Counted from the stretch's first letter, positions 1 through 8,289 are shown. The stretch: 64,000 nt of DNA from Clostridium algoriphilum (GCF_020443705.1 NZ_JAIZZK010000003.1:186001-250000), one strand, 5' to 3'. Numbers and translations: made by a program. The notes: a model not told the origin generated them from the sequence alone.

Positions 1-2
1 CT

Positions 3-164
3 TTAGGTTCATCTTTTAGTTTGAGAAGCGATTTACATTCAAAACTTGCACTTGTTGTAAATGATACATTTGATTATTCAAAAAAAGGTGGAAAAATATT
101 GATTGAACATAAATGGATGGAAGAGCCCCCTCAAATGGAAGACCGAAATCAGCTTACAAAATAA
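3..164 (+). CDS. C-terminal end of a DUF3231/CotF-like protein (partial)
   Basis: This is a plus-strand reading frame open from the left window edge to TAA at 162-164, giving 53 residues. The end reads ...KILIEHKWMEEPPQMEDRNQL..., which resembles the C-terminus of DUF3231 (spore-coat CotF-like) proteins, where a short motif with a tryptophan followed by EQPP/EEPP and a D-R pair is usual. A hairpin terminator follows directly, supporting a real gene end. The N-terminal part lies outside the window. Family assignment is from memory of the motif only. Confidence 0.55.
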   Translation, partial: LGSSFSLRSDLHSKLALVVNDTFDYSKKGGKILIEHKWMEEPPQMEDRNQLTK

Positions 165-168
165 AATA

Positions 169-220
169 AGCAAACAACAAATATCGTGAAAGGATAATTT
201 CACGGCATTTGTTATTTGCT
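169..220 (+). terminator. Terminator-like long hairpin after the left-edge gene
   Basis: Interrupted inverted repeat, AGCAAA-C-AACAAAT-AT-CGTGAAA against TTTCACG-GC-ATTTGTT-ATTTGCT, starting five bases after the stop codon. It has no long T-run but is well placed as a transcription terminator. Confidence 0.6.
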
Positions 221-265
221 CTTATGTAGCCTATAGCATCATTTTCTCTTTTATGTATGTAATAA

Positions 266-293
266 ACCACCATATTATTGCTAATAATGGTGG
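266..293. repeat. Hairpin between convergent genes
   Basis: Inverted repeat CCACCATATTATT against AATAATGGTGG with a two-base bulge. It lies between the convergent left-edge gene and the small membrane gene and may be a terminator for the minus-strand gene, but there is no clear T-run. Confidence 0.35.
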
Positions 294-357
294 CTAATTG
301 AGAATATACACTACTTTTATGCATCCTCCATCACTTTACACATTACATTGTTAACTC

Positions 358-570
358 TTAATCTTTTGCTTTTGATAAGAGGTAGATATTGAATAAACAT
401 CCTAGTCCAGTAATAGCTCCTGATATGATATATATCAAATTGTTTGTTTTTTTCCATAAGATAATATAACCAATTACTACACAAATTAGTATAATCCACG
501 ATATAAAAATAACTATGTTACCAATTTTATTATTTAATAAGTTTTTGTTGTTGGTATTTTTATTGGTCAT
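358..570 (-). CDS. Small two-helix membrane protein, unknown function
   Basis: The protein is 70 residues from ATG at 570, which has AAGGA seven bases upstream; a longer open frame reaches 618 but has no such site. It is an Asn/Lys-rich cytosolic start followed by two hydrophobic segments (about residues 16-36 and 43-62) and a short charged tail, so probably an integral membrane protein. It starts 57 bases after the MutS2-like gene and probably shares its transcript. No family recognised. Confidence 0.6.
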   Translation of the reverse strand: MTNKNTNNKNLLNNKIGNIVIFISWIILICVVIGYIILWKKTNNLIYIISGAITGLGCLFNIYLLSKAKD

Positions 571-627
571 GACTTCATCCTTTCTTGAATATACAATTAA
601 TTTCCCCAGATGGCACATTAACTTATT

Positions 628-2535
628 TTACTTATTGCTACTATTTCTTATTTCCTTTTGAATTTTTTTTAATGCCTTCTTAGATCCTCTCTCAATGTCT
701 CTTTTTAACTTTCGCTGCTGAAAATCCACAAATAATGTATTAAGGTCATAATCCTCTGGGTATAAATCCTCAGCCTTCAGTTCTAGTCTTAGCCTTTTTT
801 CATTAACCTCTAAGAAGTCGTCCTTATATAACACAGTTACATTATTAAAGCTGTCTATAGGTTTATATACAATGGCAAAATCATTATGCTCAATAAGAAA
901 CACCTTATCCCCTATTTTGTAATTATAAGTTTTTATACTAAGTATATCTTCTTCGTCTTTTTTCTTTTTTACTTTACTTTCTTTTACTAATTCTAAATTA
1001 TAATCCTTATCCTGCGCATACTTTTTTGCCTTTTCAAGGATAGCGTCCTTTATACCCATTTTCTTAGAAATCCAAAGAGCATTGCTCTCCCCTGATTTGC
1101 CCGTAATAAGGTTATACATAGGCTCCAATGTATCCTTTTGAAACTGCATTGCCGCATTTTCAAAATCGCTATGCCTTTTAGAATAGTTCTTAATTTCTCC
1201 ATAATGAGTGGTGGCCATAATGATGCATCCTTTATGATAAAGTTCCTCTAATATTGCAATTGCAAGTCCAGCCCCTTCATTAGGATCAGTTCCACTTCCT
1301 ATTTCGTCACATAATATTAGCGTAGATTTGTTACTACTATTAATTATCTCAGCTAAATTCTTTACATGCGAGGAAAATGTGCTTAAGGAGTTTTCTATGC
1401 TTTGATCATCTCCAATATCTACAAACACATTCTCAAACACGGACATTTCGGTACCATTACCAGCTGCAATATGAAAACCTGATTGCACTGCTAAAGTTAA
1501 GAGTCCAACCGTTTTTAGCACCACAGTTTTTCCCCCTGCATTAGGCCCCGTTATTATTAATGCTCTATAATTTATTCCGATACTAAAATCTAAAGGTACT
1601 ATATTTCCTTTTAACAATGGATGCTTACCGCCAGCAATATTTATATATCCATAGTCATTTAATTTAGGCTTTATTCCCTCTATGGCTCTACTATATTTGG
1701 CCTTAGCAAAAATCATATCATACTCTGCTATTACTTCTATATTAATATTAATTTCCTTTGAACTATCATATATTAACGCAGTTAACGCAGATAATATTTT
1801 ATATTCTTCTAGGGCCTCCTCAGACTTTAATAGCACCCGCTCTGTAGCATATTTTGAAATAACACTTGGTTCTATAAATGCAGTAGATCCTTTAGACGAT
1901 GTTTCTACAATTATGCCCGGAACTTGATTTTTATAGGCCGCCTTTATAGGAATAGTATATCTATCATTTCGCTTGCTGACAAAAAACTCTTGTATAAAAG
2001 TTTTATTTGTACTGCTTTTTAAAAACTTCTCTAATTTTTCTTGTATTTTGCTATCCGTATCTTCTATATGTCTTCTAATTTTTTTAAGCTCTTTACTTGC
2101 TTTTGAATCTACTAAACTCCCTCTTATAGAAAAATCAATTTCTTCCTCTATAGCTTTAAATTCTGTAATTGAATTACCATAACTACTTAAAGTTGGAGCG
2201 TAAAGCTCTTTTCCCATCATGAAAGCTTTAATTTTTCTGCAGCCCCTCAAGAAGTTACATATCTTTGTTAATTCCTCTGGCTCTAATATTGACCCCTTTT
2301 GTATATTCTCTATTATACTTTTTATATTAAAGATTCCTTCTAATGGAATGTGCCCTACAGTATCTAATAAAGCTCTCCCCTCACTAGTTTCATTAAGCCT
2401 ACTCTGGACAACTTTTAAGCTGCTACTTGGCTTTAATCTATCTATTAAGTTTTTTCCGAGTCCACTTACACAATAAGACTTTACAATATCCTTTAGTTCA
2501 TTATATTGCAACTTATTAAATGTTTTTATATTCAT
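628..2535 (-). CDS. MutS2-like ATPase lacking the Smr nuclease domain
   Basis: This 635-residue protein of the MutS family is closest to MutS2. The N-terminal lever/clamp region (about 1-300) is followed by the ABC-type ATPase with Walker A GPNAGGKT at 330-337, the conserved GDDQSIENSLSTFSSH stretch at about 375-390, Walker B ending in D410-E411, and the H-motif region near 443 (TTHYGE). Canonical MutS2 is about 780 residues and ends in a Smr endonuclease domain; this protein stops well short and has no recognisable Smr motif, only a lysine-rich tail. MutS2 acts on recombination intermediates or collided ribosomes; a nuclease-free relative would bind or remodel only. Start ATG at 2535 has GAGGAGAG upstream. 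Confidence 0.85.
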   Translation of the reverse strand: MNIKTFNKLQYNELKDIVKSYCVSGLGKNLIDRLKPSSSLKVVQSRLNETSEGRALLDTVGHIPLEGIFNIKSIIENIQKGSILEPEELTKICNFLRGCRKIKAFMMGKELYAPTLSSYGNSITEFKAIEEEIDFSIRGSLVDSKASKELKKIRRHIEDTDSKIQEKLEKFLKSSTNKTFIQEFFVSKRNDRYTIPIKAAYKNQVPGIIVETSSKGSTAFIEPSVISKYATERVLLKSEEALEEYKILSALTALIYDSSKEININIEVIAEYDMIFAKAKYSRAIEGIKPKLNDYGYINIAGGKHPLLKGNIVPLDFSIGINYRALIITGPNAGGKTVVLKTVGLLTLAVQSGFHIAAGNGTEMSVFENVFVDIGDDQSIENSLSTFSSHVKNLAEIINSSNKSTLILCDEIGSGTDPNEGAGLAIAILEELYHKGCIIMATTHYGEIKNYSKRHSDFENAAMQFQKDTLEPMYNLITGKSGESNALWISKKMGIKDAILEKAKKYAQDKDYNLELVKESKVKKKKDEEDILSIKTYNYKIGDKVFLIEHNDFAIVYKPIDSFNNVTVLYKDDFLEVNEKRLRLELKAEDLYPEDYDLNTLFVDFQQRKLKRDIERGSKKALKKIQKEIRNSSNK

Positions 2536-2565
2536 TTCTATCTCTCCTCATATAAAACAATTTGT

Positions 2566-2758
2566 TCTATGAAGATACTAATCCTGGATAAATCTCATTA
2601 CCATTTTCTATATAACTCATTTTGCAAAGGTCTTATTTATCTGCAAAACAAAAAAAGCCATGGATACTCCCACAGCTAAAATACGTAACTTCATAAGAGA
2701 TGGAATTCTCCATCTCTTATAACTATAACGGCACTTTGTGGATTTGTATCTTCATAGA
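2566..2758. repeat. Widely spaced 19-bp inverted repeat
   Basis: TCTATGAAGATACTAATCC at 2566-2584 is matched by its reverse complement at 2740-2758 (18 of 19 bases). The right arm lies inside the decayed mini-ORF 2691-2858, and the left arm lies in the 5' leader of the MutS2-like gene. The arms enclose an intrinsic terminator and a perfect 12-bp hairpin (2691-2718). It could be a long-range RNA stem or the ends of a small mobile element; no target-site duplication is obvious. Confidence 0.5.
2649..2677 (-). terminator. Intrinsic terminator of the mini-unit upstream of the MutS2-like gene
   Basis: On the minus strand AGCTGTGG pairs with CCATGGCT (two G-U pairs) across a six-base loop, directly followed by seven T. 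It would end transcripts from the consensus promoter at 2902-2930 before they reach the MutS2-like gene. Confidence 0.7.
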
Positions 2759-2858
2759 TATTACTAAATAAATCCATAACAAATAAAGGTATACTATACC
2801 CTTTTTAAAGATTTATTTAATTATAAAATTTAATCTATTTAGATACGTACACGCTCAT
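2691..2858 (-). pseudogene. Decayed short gene with intact promoter, RBS and terminator
   Basis: A start codon at 2858 has GAGGTG five bases upstream, but the frame meets TAG after seven codons (MSVYVSK) and two more stops. It then runs open in the same frame for 37 codons of protein-like sequence, including NIYEDTNPQSAVIVIRDGEF, to TGA at 2691-2693. A consensus promoter lies upstream and an intrinsic terminator downstream. Most simply it is a former small protein gene of about 55 codons inactivated by nonsense mutations. Alternatively the last 28 codons (ATG at 2777) are still made, though they lack a good ribosome binding site. Family not recognised. Confidence 0.5.
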
Positions 2859-2901
2859 AAAGCACCTCATTTTTTTATTTTGTTAACATATATCTAATAC
2901 T

Positions 2902-2930
2902 ATTTTATACATAATTATATATCTTGTCAA
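2902..2930 (-). promoter_or_regulatory. Consensus vegetative promoter, orphan unit
   Basis: Minus-strand TTGACA (2925-2930), 17-base spacer, TAAAAT (2902-2907). It drives the short unit that ends at the terminator 2649-2677. Confidence 0.7.
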
Positions 2931-3110
2931 CCAATTGGCGGCACGTGGGTATGTTTATTTACATAATATAACAATCACTCCGGAACTTCATTTTTCAAAT
3001 TCATTCGTTTTCTCCTTCACATTCTATCAAATAAAAGATAAAAAGCCACAAAATCCTTCTTACTTTAAGAAATATACCGACCTGACATCCATATAATTAT
3101 ATTACAAAAT

Positions 3111-4118
3111 CTAACATATTCTAGGAAGCTGAATTCCAGATGGCATATCAACTAGTCTTTTTCCACCAACTACTGTATTTAAATAAACTTTATTCCCCAA
3201 TTCTTGTGTAACTTTTCCAATAATTACGGCTTCAGAACCTAGTGGATGTTTTCTCATTGCATTAAGTACCTTTTCAGCATATGCTTCTGGTACAAAAGCA
3301 CACAGTTTTCCTTCATTAGCAATATATAATGGATCTAATCCAAGCATCTCAGTAGCACCTTTTACTTCTTCTTTTAAAGGTAAATTATTTTCTTCAAGAG
3401 CTATGGTTACATTGCTAAATTCACTAATTTCATTAAGCACTGCTGCCACTCCACCCCTTGTAGCATCACGGATAACATGAATTCCGTCATATGCTTCAAG
3501 CATTGTGTCTACTAAGGAATTTAAACAAGCACAATCACTTTTTAAATTTCCTTCGAGTCCAAGTTTATTTCTTTCACACATTATTGTCATTCCATGGTCT
3601 CCTAATGTACCATTTATTATGACGATGTCTCCCACTCTTGCATTGGCACAATTAATATCAACATCTTCATAAATCCTACCAATACCAGAAGTGTTAATAA
3701 AAATCCCATCAACACTTCCTTTTTCTACAACTTTTGTGTCTCCAGCTACAATTTTTACACCTGCATTACTCGCTTCATCAGCCATAGACTTCACAATTTT
3801 TTCTAATTCTTTAATAGAGAAACCTTCTTCGATAATAAAAGCACTTGTTAAGTAAAGTGGTTTTGCTCCACTTACAGCTAGGTCATTAACAGTACCACAA
3901 ACTGCCAATTTGCCGATATTCCCACCATTAAAAAATATTGGATTCACCACAAAAGAATCTGTAGTAAACGCAAGTTTTTTAAAATCTATATATACTTGCG
4001 CTGCATCGTTCATCTGATTTAGAATATCATTATTAAAATACTTGAAAAACACTTCATTAATCAATCTATTAGTTTGCATACCGCCACTTCCGTGACTCAT
4101 AGTTATCGTCTCATTCAT
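3111..4118 (-). CDS. hypE: HypE, hydrogenase cyanide-ligand synthesis protein
   Basis: HypE dehydrates the thiocarbamate placed on its own C-terminal cysteine to a thiocyanate, the source of the CN ligands of the [NiFe] site. The 335-residue protein starts with MNETITMSHGSGG and ends in ...QLPRIC, the invariant C-terminal Pro-Arg-Ile-Cys with the acceptor cysteine as last residue. Start at 4118 is preceded by GGAGG; an upstream in-frame ATG at 4148 is weaker. It is the last gene of the hydrogenase operon, after hypC and hypD, its partners in Fe(CN)2CO assembly. Confidence 0.95.
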   Translation of the reverse strand: MNETITMSHGSGGMQTNRLINEVFFKYFNNDILNQMNDAAQVYIDFKKLAFTTDSFVVNPIFFNGGNIGKLAVCGTVNDLAVSGAKPLYLTSAFIIEEGFSIKELEKIVKSMADEASNAGVKIVAGDTKVVEKGSVDGIFINTSGIGRIYEDVDINCANARVGDIVIINGTLGDHGMTIMCERNKLGLEGNLKSDCACLNSLVDTMLEAYDGIHVIRDATRGGVAAVLNEISEFSNVTIALEENNLPLKEEVKGATEMLGLDPLYIANEGKLCAFVPEAYAEKVLNAMRKHPLGSEAVIIGKVTQELGNKVYLNTVVGGKRLVDMPSGIQLPRIC

Positions 4119-4177
4119 TCCAATACCTCCTGTATTCCTTGTAAGCACGTAACAATTATCAATTGTTACGCCTCCTG

Positions 4178-5269
4178 TTATTTAGTATCTTTGTGGTATC
4201 TATAATATGCAGCGCATGTACCTTCTGATGAAACCATGCAGGAACCAACTGGATTTTCTGGCGTACAGAGTTTTTTAAAAAGTGGACAATCTGTTGGTTT
4301 AATTTTCCCCTTAAGTATTTCTCCACATTTACAACCAAGACTTCCATCATATTCTTCATAATCTATTTTAAAATGCTTAAGTGCATCAAAATCTTCATAC
4401 TCACTATTGAATTCCAAACCACTTTTGGGTATTCTGCCAAGTCCTCTCCAACTACTATCTACAATATTAAAAGTTTTATTTAAATATTCTAAAGCTATGG
4501 GGTTGCCCTCAGTTTTAACTATTCTTTTATATTCATTTTCGATTCTATATTCCTTTTTACTTATTAAGTTTACTAATGTGTTTAACCCTTGAAGTATATC
4601 TATAGGCTCAAACCCTGTAACTACTCCAGGAATATTAAAATCCTTGCTTAGAAATTCATAGGGTCTCGTTCCTATAATTGCACAAACATGCCCTGGCAAT
4701 AAAAAGCCGTCTATTTTTAATTCTTTATCCTGAACTAAAGCTTCCATTACAGGCGGAACGATTTTATGGGCCGTAAAGAAAAATAAATTGATTAAATTAT
4801 TTTTTCTAGCCTCAATAGCTGTAACTGCGGTCATAGGAGCAGTAGTTTCAAAACCTACTGATAAAAATACTATCTTTTTTGTTGGGTTCTGTGAAGCCAT
4901 AGCAAGGCAATCCATTGGTGAATATACAATTCTTACGTCAAAACCTTTTGCCTTTGAACTGCTTAGTGAACCTTTTTTCCCTGGAACTCTCATCATATCT
5001 CCAAAGGTTGCAATAATGACATCTTTTCTTTCTGAAAGTGTTATTGCTGAATCTATATAACTCTGAGGTGTAACGCACACAGGACAACCTGGCCCTGATA
5101 TCAGATTTATATTTTGGGGAAGTACATCCCTAATACCATATCTGAATATAGCCATAGTATGGGTACCACAAACCTCCATAATATTTATCTTTTCACTAGA
5201 AATATTATTTAGCTTTTCAACTAATTTTTTAGAGTATTCATTGTTTCTAAATTCATCAACAAACTTCAT
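4178..5269 (-). CDS. hypD: HypD, Fe(CN)2CO assembly scaffold with 4Fe-4S cluster
   Basis: HypD forms the scaffold with HypC on which Fe(CN)2CO is built. The 363-residue protein shows MEVCGTHTM (active-site Cys34), GPGCPVCVTP (residues 59-68) with its CPVC pair, FGDMMRVPG, and a C-terminal cysteine-rich segment (GCKCGEI, CPLF, KKLC, GSCM, GTCAAYY) for the iron-sulfur cluster. Its ATG (5269) overlaps the end of hypC by 14 bases, with AAGGAG inside hypC, so the two are translationally coupled. Confidence 0.95.
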   Translation of the reverse strand: MKFVDEFRNNEYSKKLVEKLNNISSEKINIMEVCGTHTMAIFRYGIRDVLPQNINLISGPGCPVCVTPQSYIDSAITLSERKDVIIATFGDMMRVPGKKGSLSSSKAKGFDVRIVYSPMDCLAMASQNPTKKIVFLSVGFETTAPMTAVTAIEARKNNLINLFFFTAHKIVPPVMEALVQDKELKIDGFLLPGHVCAIIGTRPYEFLSKDFNIPGVVTGFEPIDILQGLNTLVNLISKKEYRIENEYKRIVKTEGNPIALEYLNKTFNIVDSSWRGLGRIPKSGLEFNSEYEDFDALKHFKIDYEEYDGSLGCKCGEILKGKIKPTDCPLFKKLCTPENPVGSCMVSSEGTCAAYYRYHKDTK

Positions 5270-5480
5270 TTTCCATAAGCTCCTTAAAAATATCCATAGT
5301 TATTTTTGCTTCTTCTTCATCTATCATTTGTATTGCACACCCTGCGTGTACAAGTACATATTCATCAACAGCTGCTTCTGGTACTAGCTGCATAAATACT
5401 TCTCTCTTCATGTTTCCAATCTCTACAATACCTTTATTTCCGTCTAAACTTAAAACCTTTCCTGGAATTGCTAAACACAT
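5256..5480 (-). CDS. hypC: HypC, hydrogenase assembly chaperone
   Basis: HypC carries the iron centre to the hydrogenase large subunit. The 74-residue protein starts MCLAIPGKV; Cys2 is the essential iron-binding residue and fixes the start at 5480, with AAGGAGGAG upstream. The reading frame overlaps the end of the preceding tatC gene by 47 bases in another frame, and the end overlaps hypD. Tight packing implies coupled translation. Confidence 0.95.
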   Translation of the reverse strand: MCLAIPGKVLSLDGNKGIVEIGNMKREVFMQLVPEAAVDEYVLVHAGCAIQMIDEEEAKITMDIFKELMENEVC

Positions 5481-6204
5481 TTTCTCTCCTCCTTTTTCTT
5501 CTTTCATTCAAAAATATTATCCAAATACTTACTTCATACATTAACAAGACTGGAGCCGCCACCACCGCAAATGTAAGAAAATCCACTGATGGTAAAAACA
5601 CTCCCTCTACCACAATCACTCCTAATATAATCGGAATTTGTTTTTTTCTTAGTATCTTAGAACTTATGATAGAAAGCTTTCCTAATATGACTAATATGTA
5701 TGGTATTAGAAACATAATACCTGTGTAAAGACAAAAAATTCCTATGAAATTAAAATAGGTACTACCATTTAGCACTGGTTTTAAGTATGTGTTTCCATAG
5801 GAAATTAAAAAACTAAGTGAATGTGGCAATATCATTGTATATCCAAAAACTATACCAATTATAAACAAACTAGAAAGAATAAATGCATTCTTATATAAAA
5901 ACTTCTTTTCTGTTTTCGTTAAGCCAACTCGCACAAATGCCAATATTTCATATATTGTAATAGGGCTAGTTATAATTATGGCTACTATAAGGGACACTTC
6001 AAGTCTTGTAACAAAACCTTCTGTTAACTTAACGTATACTAGACTTAAATTGAACTTTGCTATAGGTTTCATGAGGATATTAATTAAATAATTAACCTTA
6101 TCATAAGTATAAAAAGCAGCAGAAGAAATACTTATAACACATATTATTAATCTTTTTCTTAACTCATGTAAATGATCTACTACAGACATTTCATTTGCTG
6201 CCAT
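5434..6204 (-). CDS. tatC: TatC, Tat translocase receptor (canonical paralogue)
   Basis: TatC recognises twin-arginine signals and forms the translocation site in the membrane. The 256-residue protein has six hydrophobic segments and the N-terminal HLHELRKRL motif, matching E. coli HLIELRKRL with the Glu15 and Arg17 equivalents. The first periplasmic/cytosolic loop retains TKTEKK with the Glu103 equivalent by eye alignment. It is read from ATG at 6204 with GAGGTGAAGG upstream. The last 15 codons run into hypC and encode a very basic tail (RRKRRR). It is the second of two adjacent tatC genes and belongs to the hydrogenase operon, whose small subunits carry Tat signals. Confidence 0.9.
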   Translation of the reverse strand: MAANEMSVVDHLHELRKRLIICVISISSAAFYTYDKVNYLINILMKPIAKFNLSLVYVKLTEGFVTRLEVSLIVAIIITSPITIYEILAFVRVGLTKTEKKFLYKNAFILSSLFIIGIVFGYTMILPHSLSFLISYGNTYLKPVLNGSTYFNFIGIFCLYTGIMFLIPYILVILGKLSIISSKILRKKQIPIILGVIVVEGVFLPSVDFLTFAVVAAPVLLMYEVSIWIIFLNERRKRRRENVFSNSRKGFKFRRK

Positions 6205-6233
6205 ACCTTCACCTCATAAAATTTGTATTTTAT

Positions 6234-6980
6234 TTATTCTGAAAGTTCTTTACTTTTGCGTCGTTTATCCTTTTTTTCAAGTAAGAATATCGACCAAATA
6301 CTTATTTCGTAAAGAACTAAAATTGGCAACGTTACAATTGTTAAAGTAAAAGCATCTGAAGATGGAGTTATTATGGCTGCAGCTATAAACGATAGTAAAA
6401 TCGTCATCTTCCTTGCCTTTTTAAGCATGTTGGAATTTATAATTCCAATTCTTGATAAAGCTATCAATATTAGTGGAAGTTCAAATATTACCCCTATACA
6501 AAAAAGTAATGATCCTATGAAAGAAAAGTATTCATTTGCAGATAGTATAGGTTTCATAAAACCATCACTGGTATCCATAAGAAACTTTATAGTAGTAGGT
6601 AGAACCAGTGTATATCCAAAATACATTCCAAAAACGAAGAGGATAAAAGACAATGGTAAAATGACAAATATCAAGAGTTTCTTGATTTTTTTTGTTATTA
6701 TAGGTCCAGTTGCTTGTATTATTAAAAAAATAACCACTGGGGAGGCTACAATTAGCCCTCCTAAGAAAGAAACCCGTATCTTTGCCATTAATCCTTCAGT
6801 CGGAGTCATAAAATGTAATTGTATCCCATTCAGTGGCTTTGCGAGTATATTAATTAACAAATTTGATTCAAGATATACAAGAGAGGCTGCTGCAATAATA
6901 ATTAGAATTACCCAAAGGATAATTTTTCTAAATCTCTCAAGCCAGTGGGCAGCCTGAACAATTAGTTCACTCTTAATCAT
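6234..6980 (-). CDS. tatC: Divergent second TatC paralogue
   Basis: A 248-residue six-helix TatC homologue; FGMYFGYTLVLP and the SPVV segment align with TatC. The N-terminal motif is altered to HWLERFRK (Glu15 kept, Arg17 position is Phe). Aligning on the conserved GM-F-Y block, the Glu103 position is Lys within ITKKIKK. In E. coli those residues contact the twin-arginine motif, so this copy may have lost signal binding and act as a structural or partner subunit. It lies between tatA and the canonical tatC, with 29-base gaps; start at 6980 follows AGGGAG. Confidence 0.88.
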   Translation of the reverse strand: MIKSELIVQAAHWLERFRKIILWVILIIIAAASLVYLESNLLINILAKPLNGIQLHFMTPTEGLMAKIRVSFLGGLIVASPVVIFLIIQATGPIITKKIKKLLIFVILPLSFILFVFGMYFGYTLVLPTTIKFLMDTSDGFMKPILSANEYFSFIGSLLFCIGVIFELPLILIALSRIGIINSNMLKKARKMTILLSFIAAAIITPSSDAFTLTIVTLPILVLYEISIWSIFLLEKKDKRRKSKELSE

Positions 6981-7010
6981 AGTTTTACTCCCTAAAGATT
7001 ATTTTACTTC

Positions 7011-7250
7011 TTATTTTTTAGTTTCTTCTACTTTAACTTCCGCTTTGGTTTCTTGTGCCTTAACATCAGCTTCTTTAACCTCTGCTTTAGCTTCTTTTTT
7101 ATTATCATTCATTAGTTCTGATGAGGCCTTTTTAAATTCTTTTATCGTTTCACCAACTGACTTACCCAGGGACGGTAACTTTCCTGGTCCAAAGATTATA
7201 AGTGCAATAACTAATATTATTGCAAGCTCCGGAAAACCTATTCTTGGCAT
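7011..7250 (-). CDS. tatA: TatA, Tat translocase pore-forming subunit
   Basis: A 79-residue protein with the TatA plan: one N-terminal membrane helix (about residues 7-20) ending in the conserved [11 protein letters not shown], an amphipathic helix with the [10 protein letters not shown] motif, and a charged Lys/Glu/Val-Ala repeat tail. No TatB is present, as is usual in Firmicutes. Start has AGAGGAGG upstream. It is first of the three tat genes set between hypB and hypC. Confidence 0.93.
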   Translation of the reverse strand: MPRIGFPELAIILVIALIIFGPGKLPSLGKSVGETIKEFKKASSELMNDNKKEAKAEVKEADVKAQETKAEVKVEETKK

Positions 7251-7266
7251 AATAAAATTCCTCCTC

Positions 7267-7935
7267 TTATTTAATCTTCATTTTTTTATTTTTTATTTTA
7301 CTCATTAACCACGAACATATTTCATCTATACCCTGATTTTTAACACAAGATGTTTCAAATAGATCCACATTAGCATTTAAAGATTTTATATCTTTGTAGA
7401 ACTCTTTTTTGTCAAAATCAGTAAATTCTATTAAGTCCAGTTTGTTCAAAATAATTGCACCACTTTTTTCAAACATGAGTGGATATTTCAAAGGTTTGTC
7501 ATTTCCTTCTGTGGTACTCAAAACAGAAATTTTTATATCTTCACCAATTTCAAATTCTGCAGGACATACTAGATTACCTACATTTTCGATTACTAGTAAA
7601 TCAATATTATCAAGAGTTAATGAATTTAATGCACCTTTAATCATTTCTGCATCAAGGTGACACGCTCCTCCAGTGTTAATTTGAATTACTGGAACTCCCT
7701 GCGCCTCTATCCTCTGCGCATCTTTTGTGGTATAAATATCTCCTTCAATTACAGCAATATTTATATCATTTTTAAGTTTAGCTATTATTCGCTCAAGTAG
7801 CGAAGTCTTACCTGAACCAGGTGAACTCATTAGATTTATTACATAAATACCTTTTTCGTCAAGTATTTTTTTATTTTTAGAAGTTATCTCATCATTTGTT
7901 TGAAGTATGTTTCTAACTACCTTTATTTCGCTCAT
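7267..7935 (-). CDS. hypB: HypB, nickel-insertion GTPase
   Basis: HypB is the GTPase that works with HypA to insert nickel into the large subunit. The 222-residue protein has P-loop SPGSGKT (38-44), the conserved EGD(I)YTTKDAQRI segment, the metal-binding GGACHLDA motif and a NKLDL guanine-recognition motif. It lacks the His-rich nickel-storage N-terminus and the CXXCGC motif seen in some HypB proteins. Start at 7935 with AAGGAG; it begins three bases after hypA ends. Confidence 0.95.
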   Translation of the reverse strand: MSEIKVVRNILQTNDEITSKNKKILDEKGIYVINLMSSPGSGKTSLLERIIAKLKNDINIAVIEGDIYTTKDAQRIEAQGVPVIQINTGGACHLDAEMIKGALNSLTLDNIDLLVIENVGNLVCPAEFEIGEDIKISVLSTTEGNDKPLKYPLMFEKSGAIILNKLDLIEFTDFDKKEFYKDIKSLNANVDLFETSCVKNQGIDEICSWLMSKIKNKKMKIK

Positions 7936-7938
7936 ATT

Positions 7939-8280
7939 TTAATCTCCTTCTATTGTATTTATATAAAGCTCATATCCACTAATAATACTAGAACTGAATT
8001 TATTACAACATGGACAAAGTTTATTAAAATGATCAATTGGGAATTCTTGTTTACAGTCAATGCATTCAGCTACTGCCTTGACTCCTTCTATTTCTAAAGT
8101 TGAGCCTTCAAGCATTGTATCCATTGTACAGCTTTTGAATGCAAAGTTTAAGGATTCTTTCATAACGCCAGATAACTCACCTATTTTTAACGATACTTTA
8201 TTAACTTTAGTAAATTTGTTTTCAATTGCTTTTTCTATTACTATTTCGATAACATTTTGAATTATAGAAACTTCATGCAT
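7939..8280 (-). CDS. hypA: HypA, nickel metallochaperone
   Basis: A 113-residue protein with N-terminal MHEVSI (His2 is the nickel ligand) and a zinc domain with two CXXC pairs (ECIDC and CPCC). It delivers nickel with HypB during [NiFe] hydrogenase maturation. Start at 8280 follows AGGAGATAAGT. Confidence 0.95.
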   Translation of the reverse strand: MHEVSIIQNVIEIVIEKAIENKFTKVNKVSLKIGELSGVMKESLNFAFKSCTMDTMLEGSTLEIEGVKAVAECIDCKQEFPIDHFNKLCPCCNKFSSSIISGYELYINTIEGD

Positions 8281-8289
8281 ACTTATCTC

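Noticed and set aside
2536-3110. Known riboswitch in the leader of the MutS2-like gene (M-box, T-box, purine, yybP-ykoY considered)
   Set aside because: Conserved cores of those classes are absent, and the region is better explained by a decayed short gene with promoter and terminator.
4159-4359. 66-codon minus-strand ORF overlapping hypD end
   Set aside because: Out-of-frame reading of the cysteine-rich end of hypD; hypD itself has full family motifs.
6373-6957. 194-codon plus-strand ORF
   Set aside because: Exact antisense shadow of the second tatC; no RBS and composition mirrors the membrane protein codons.
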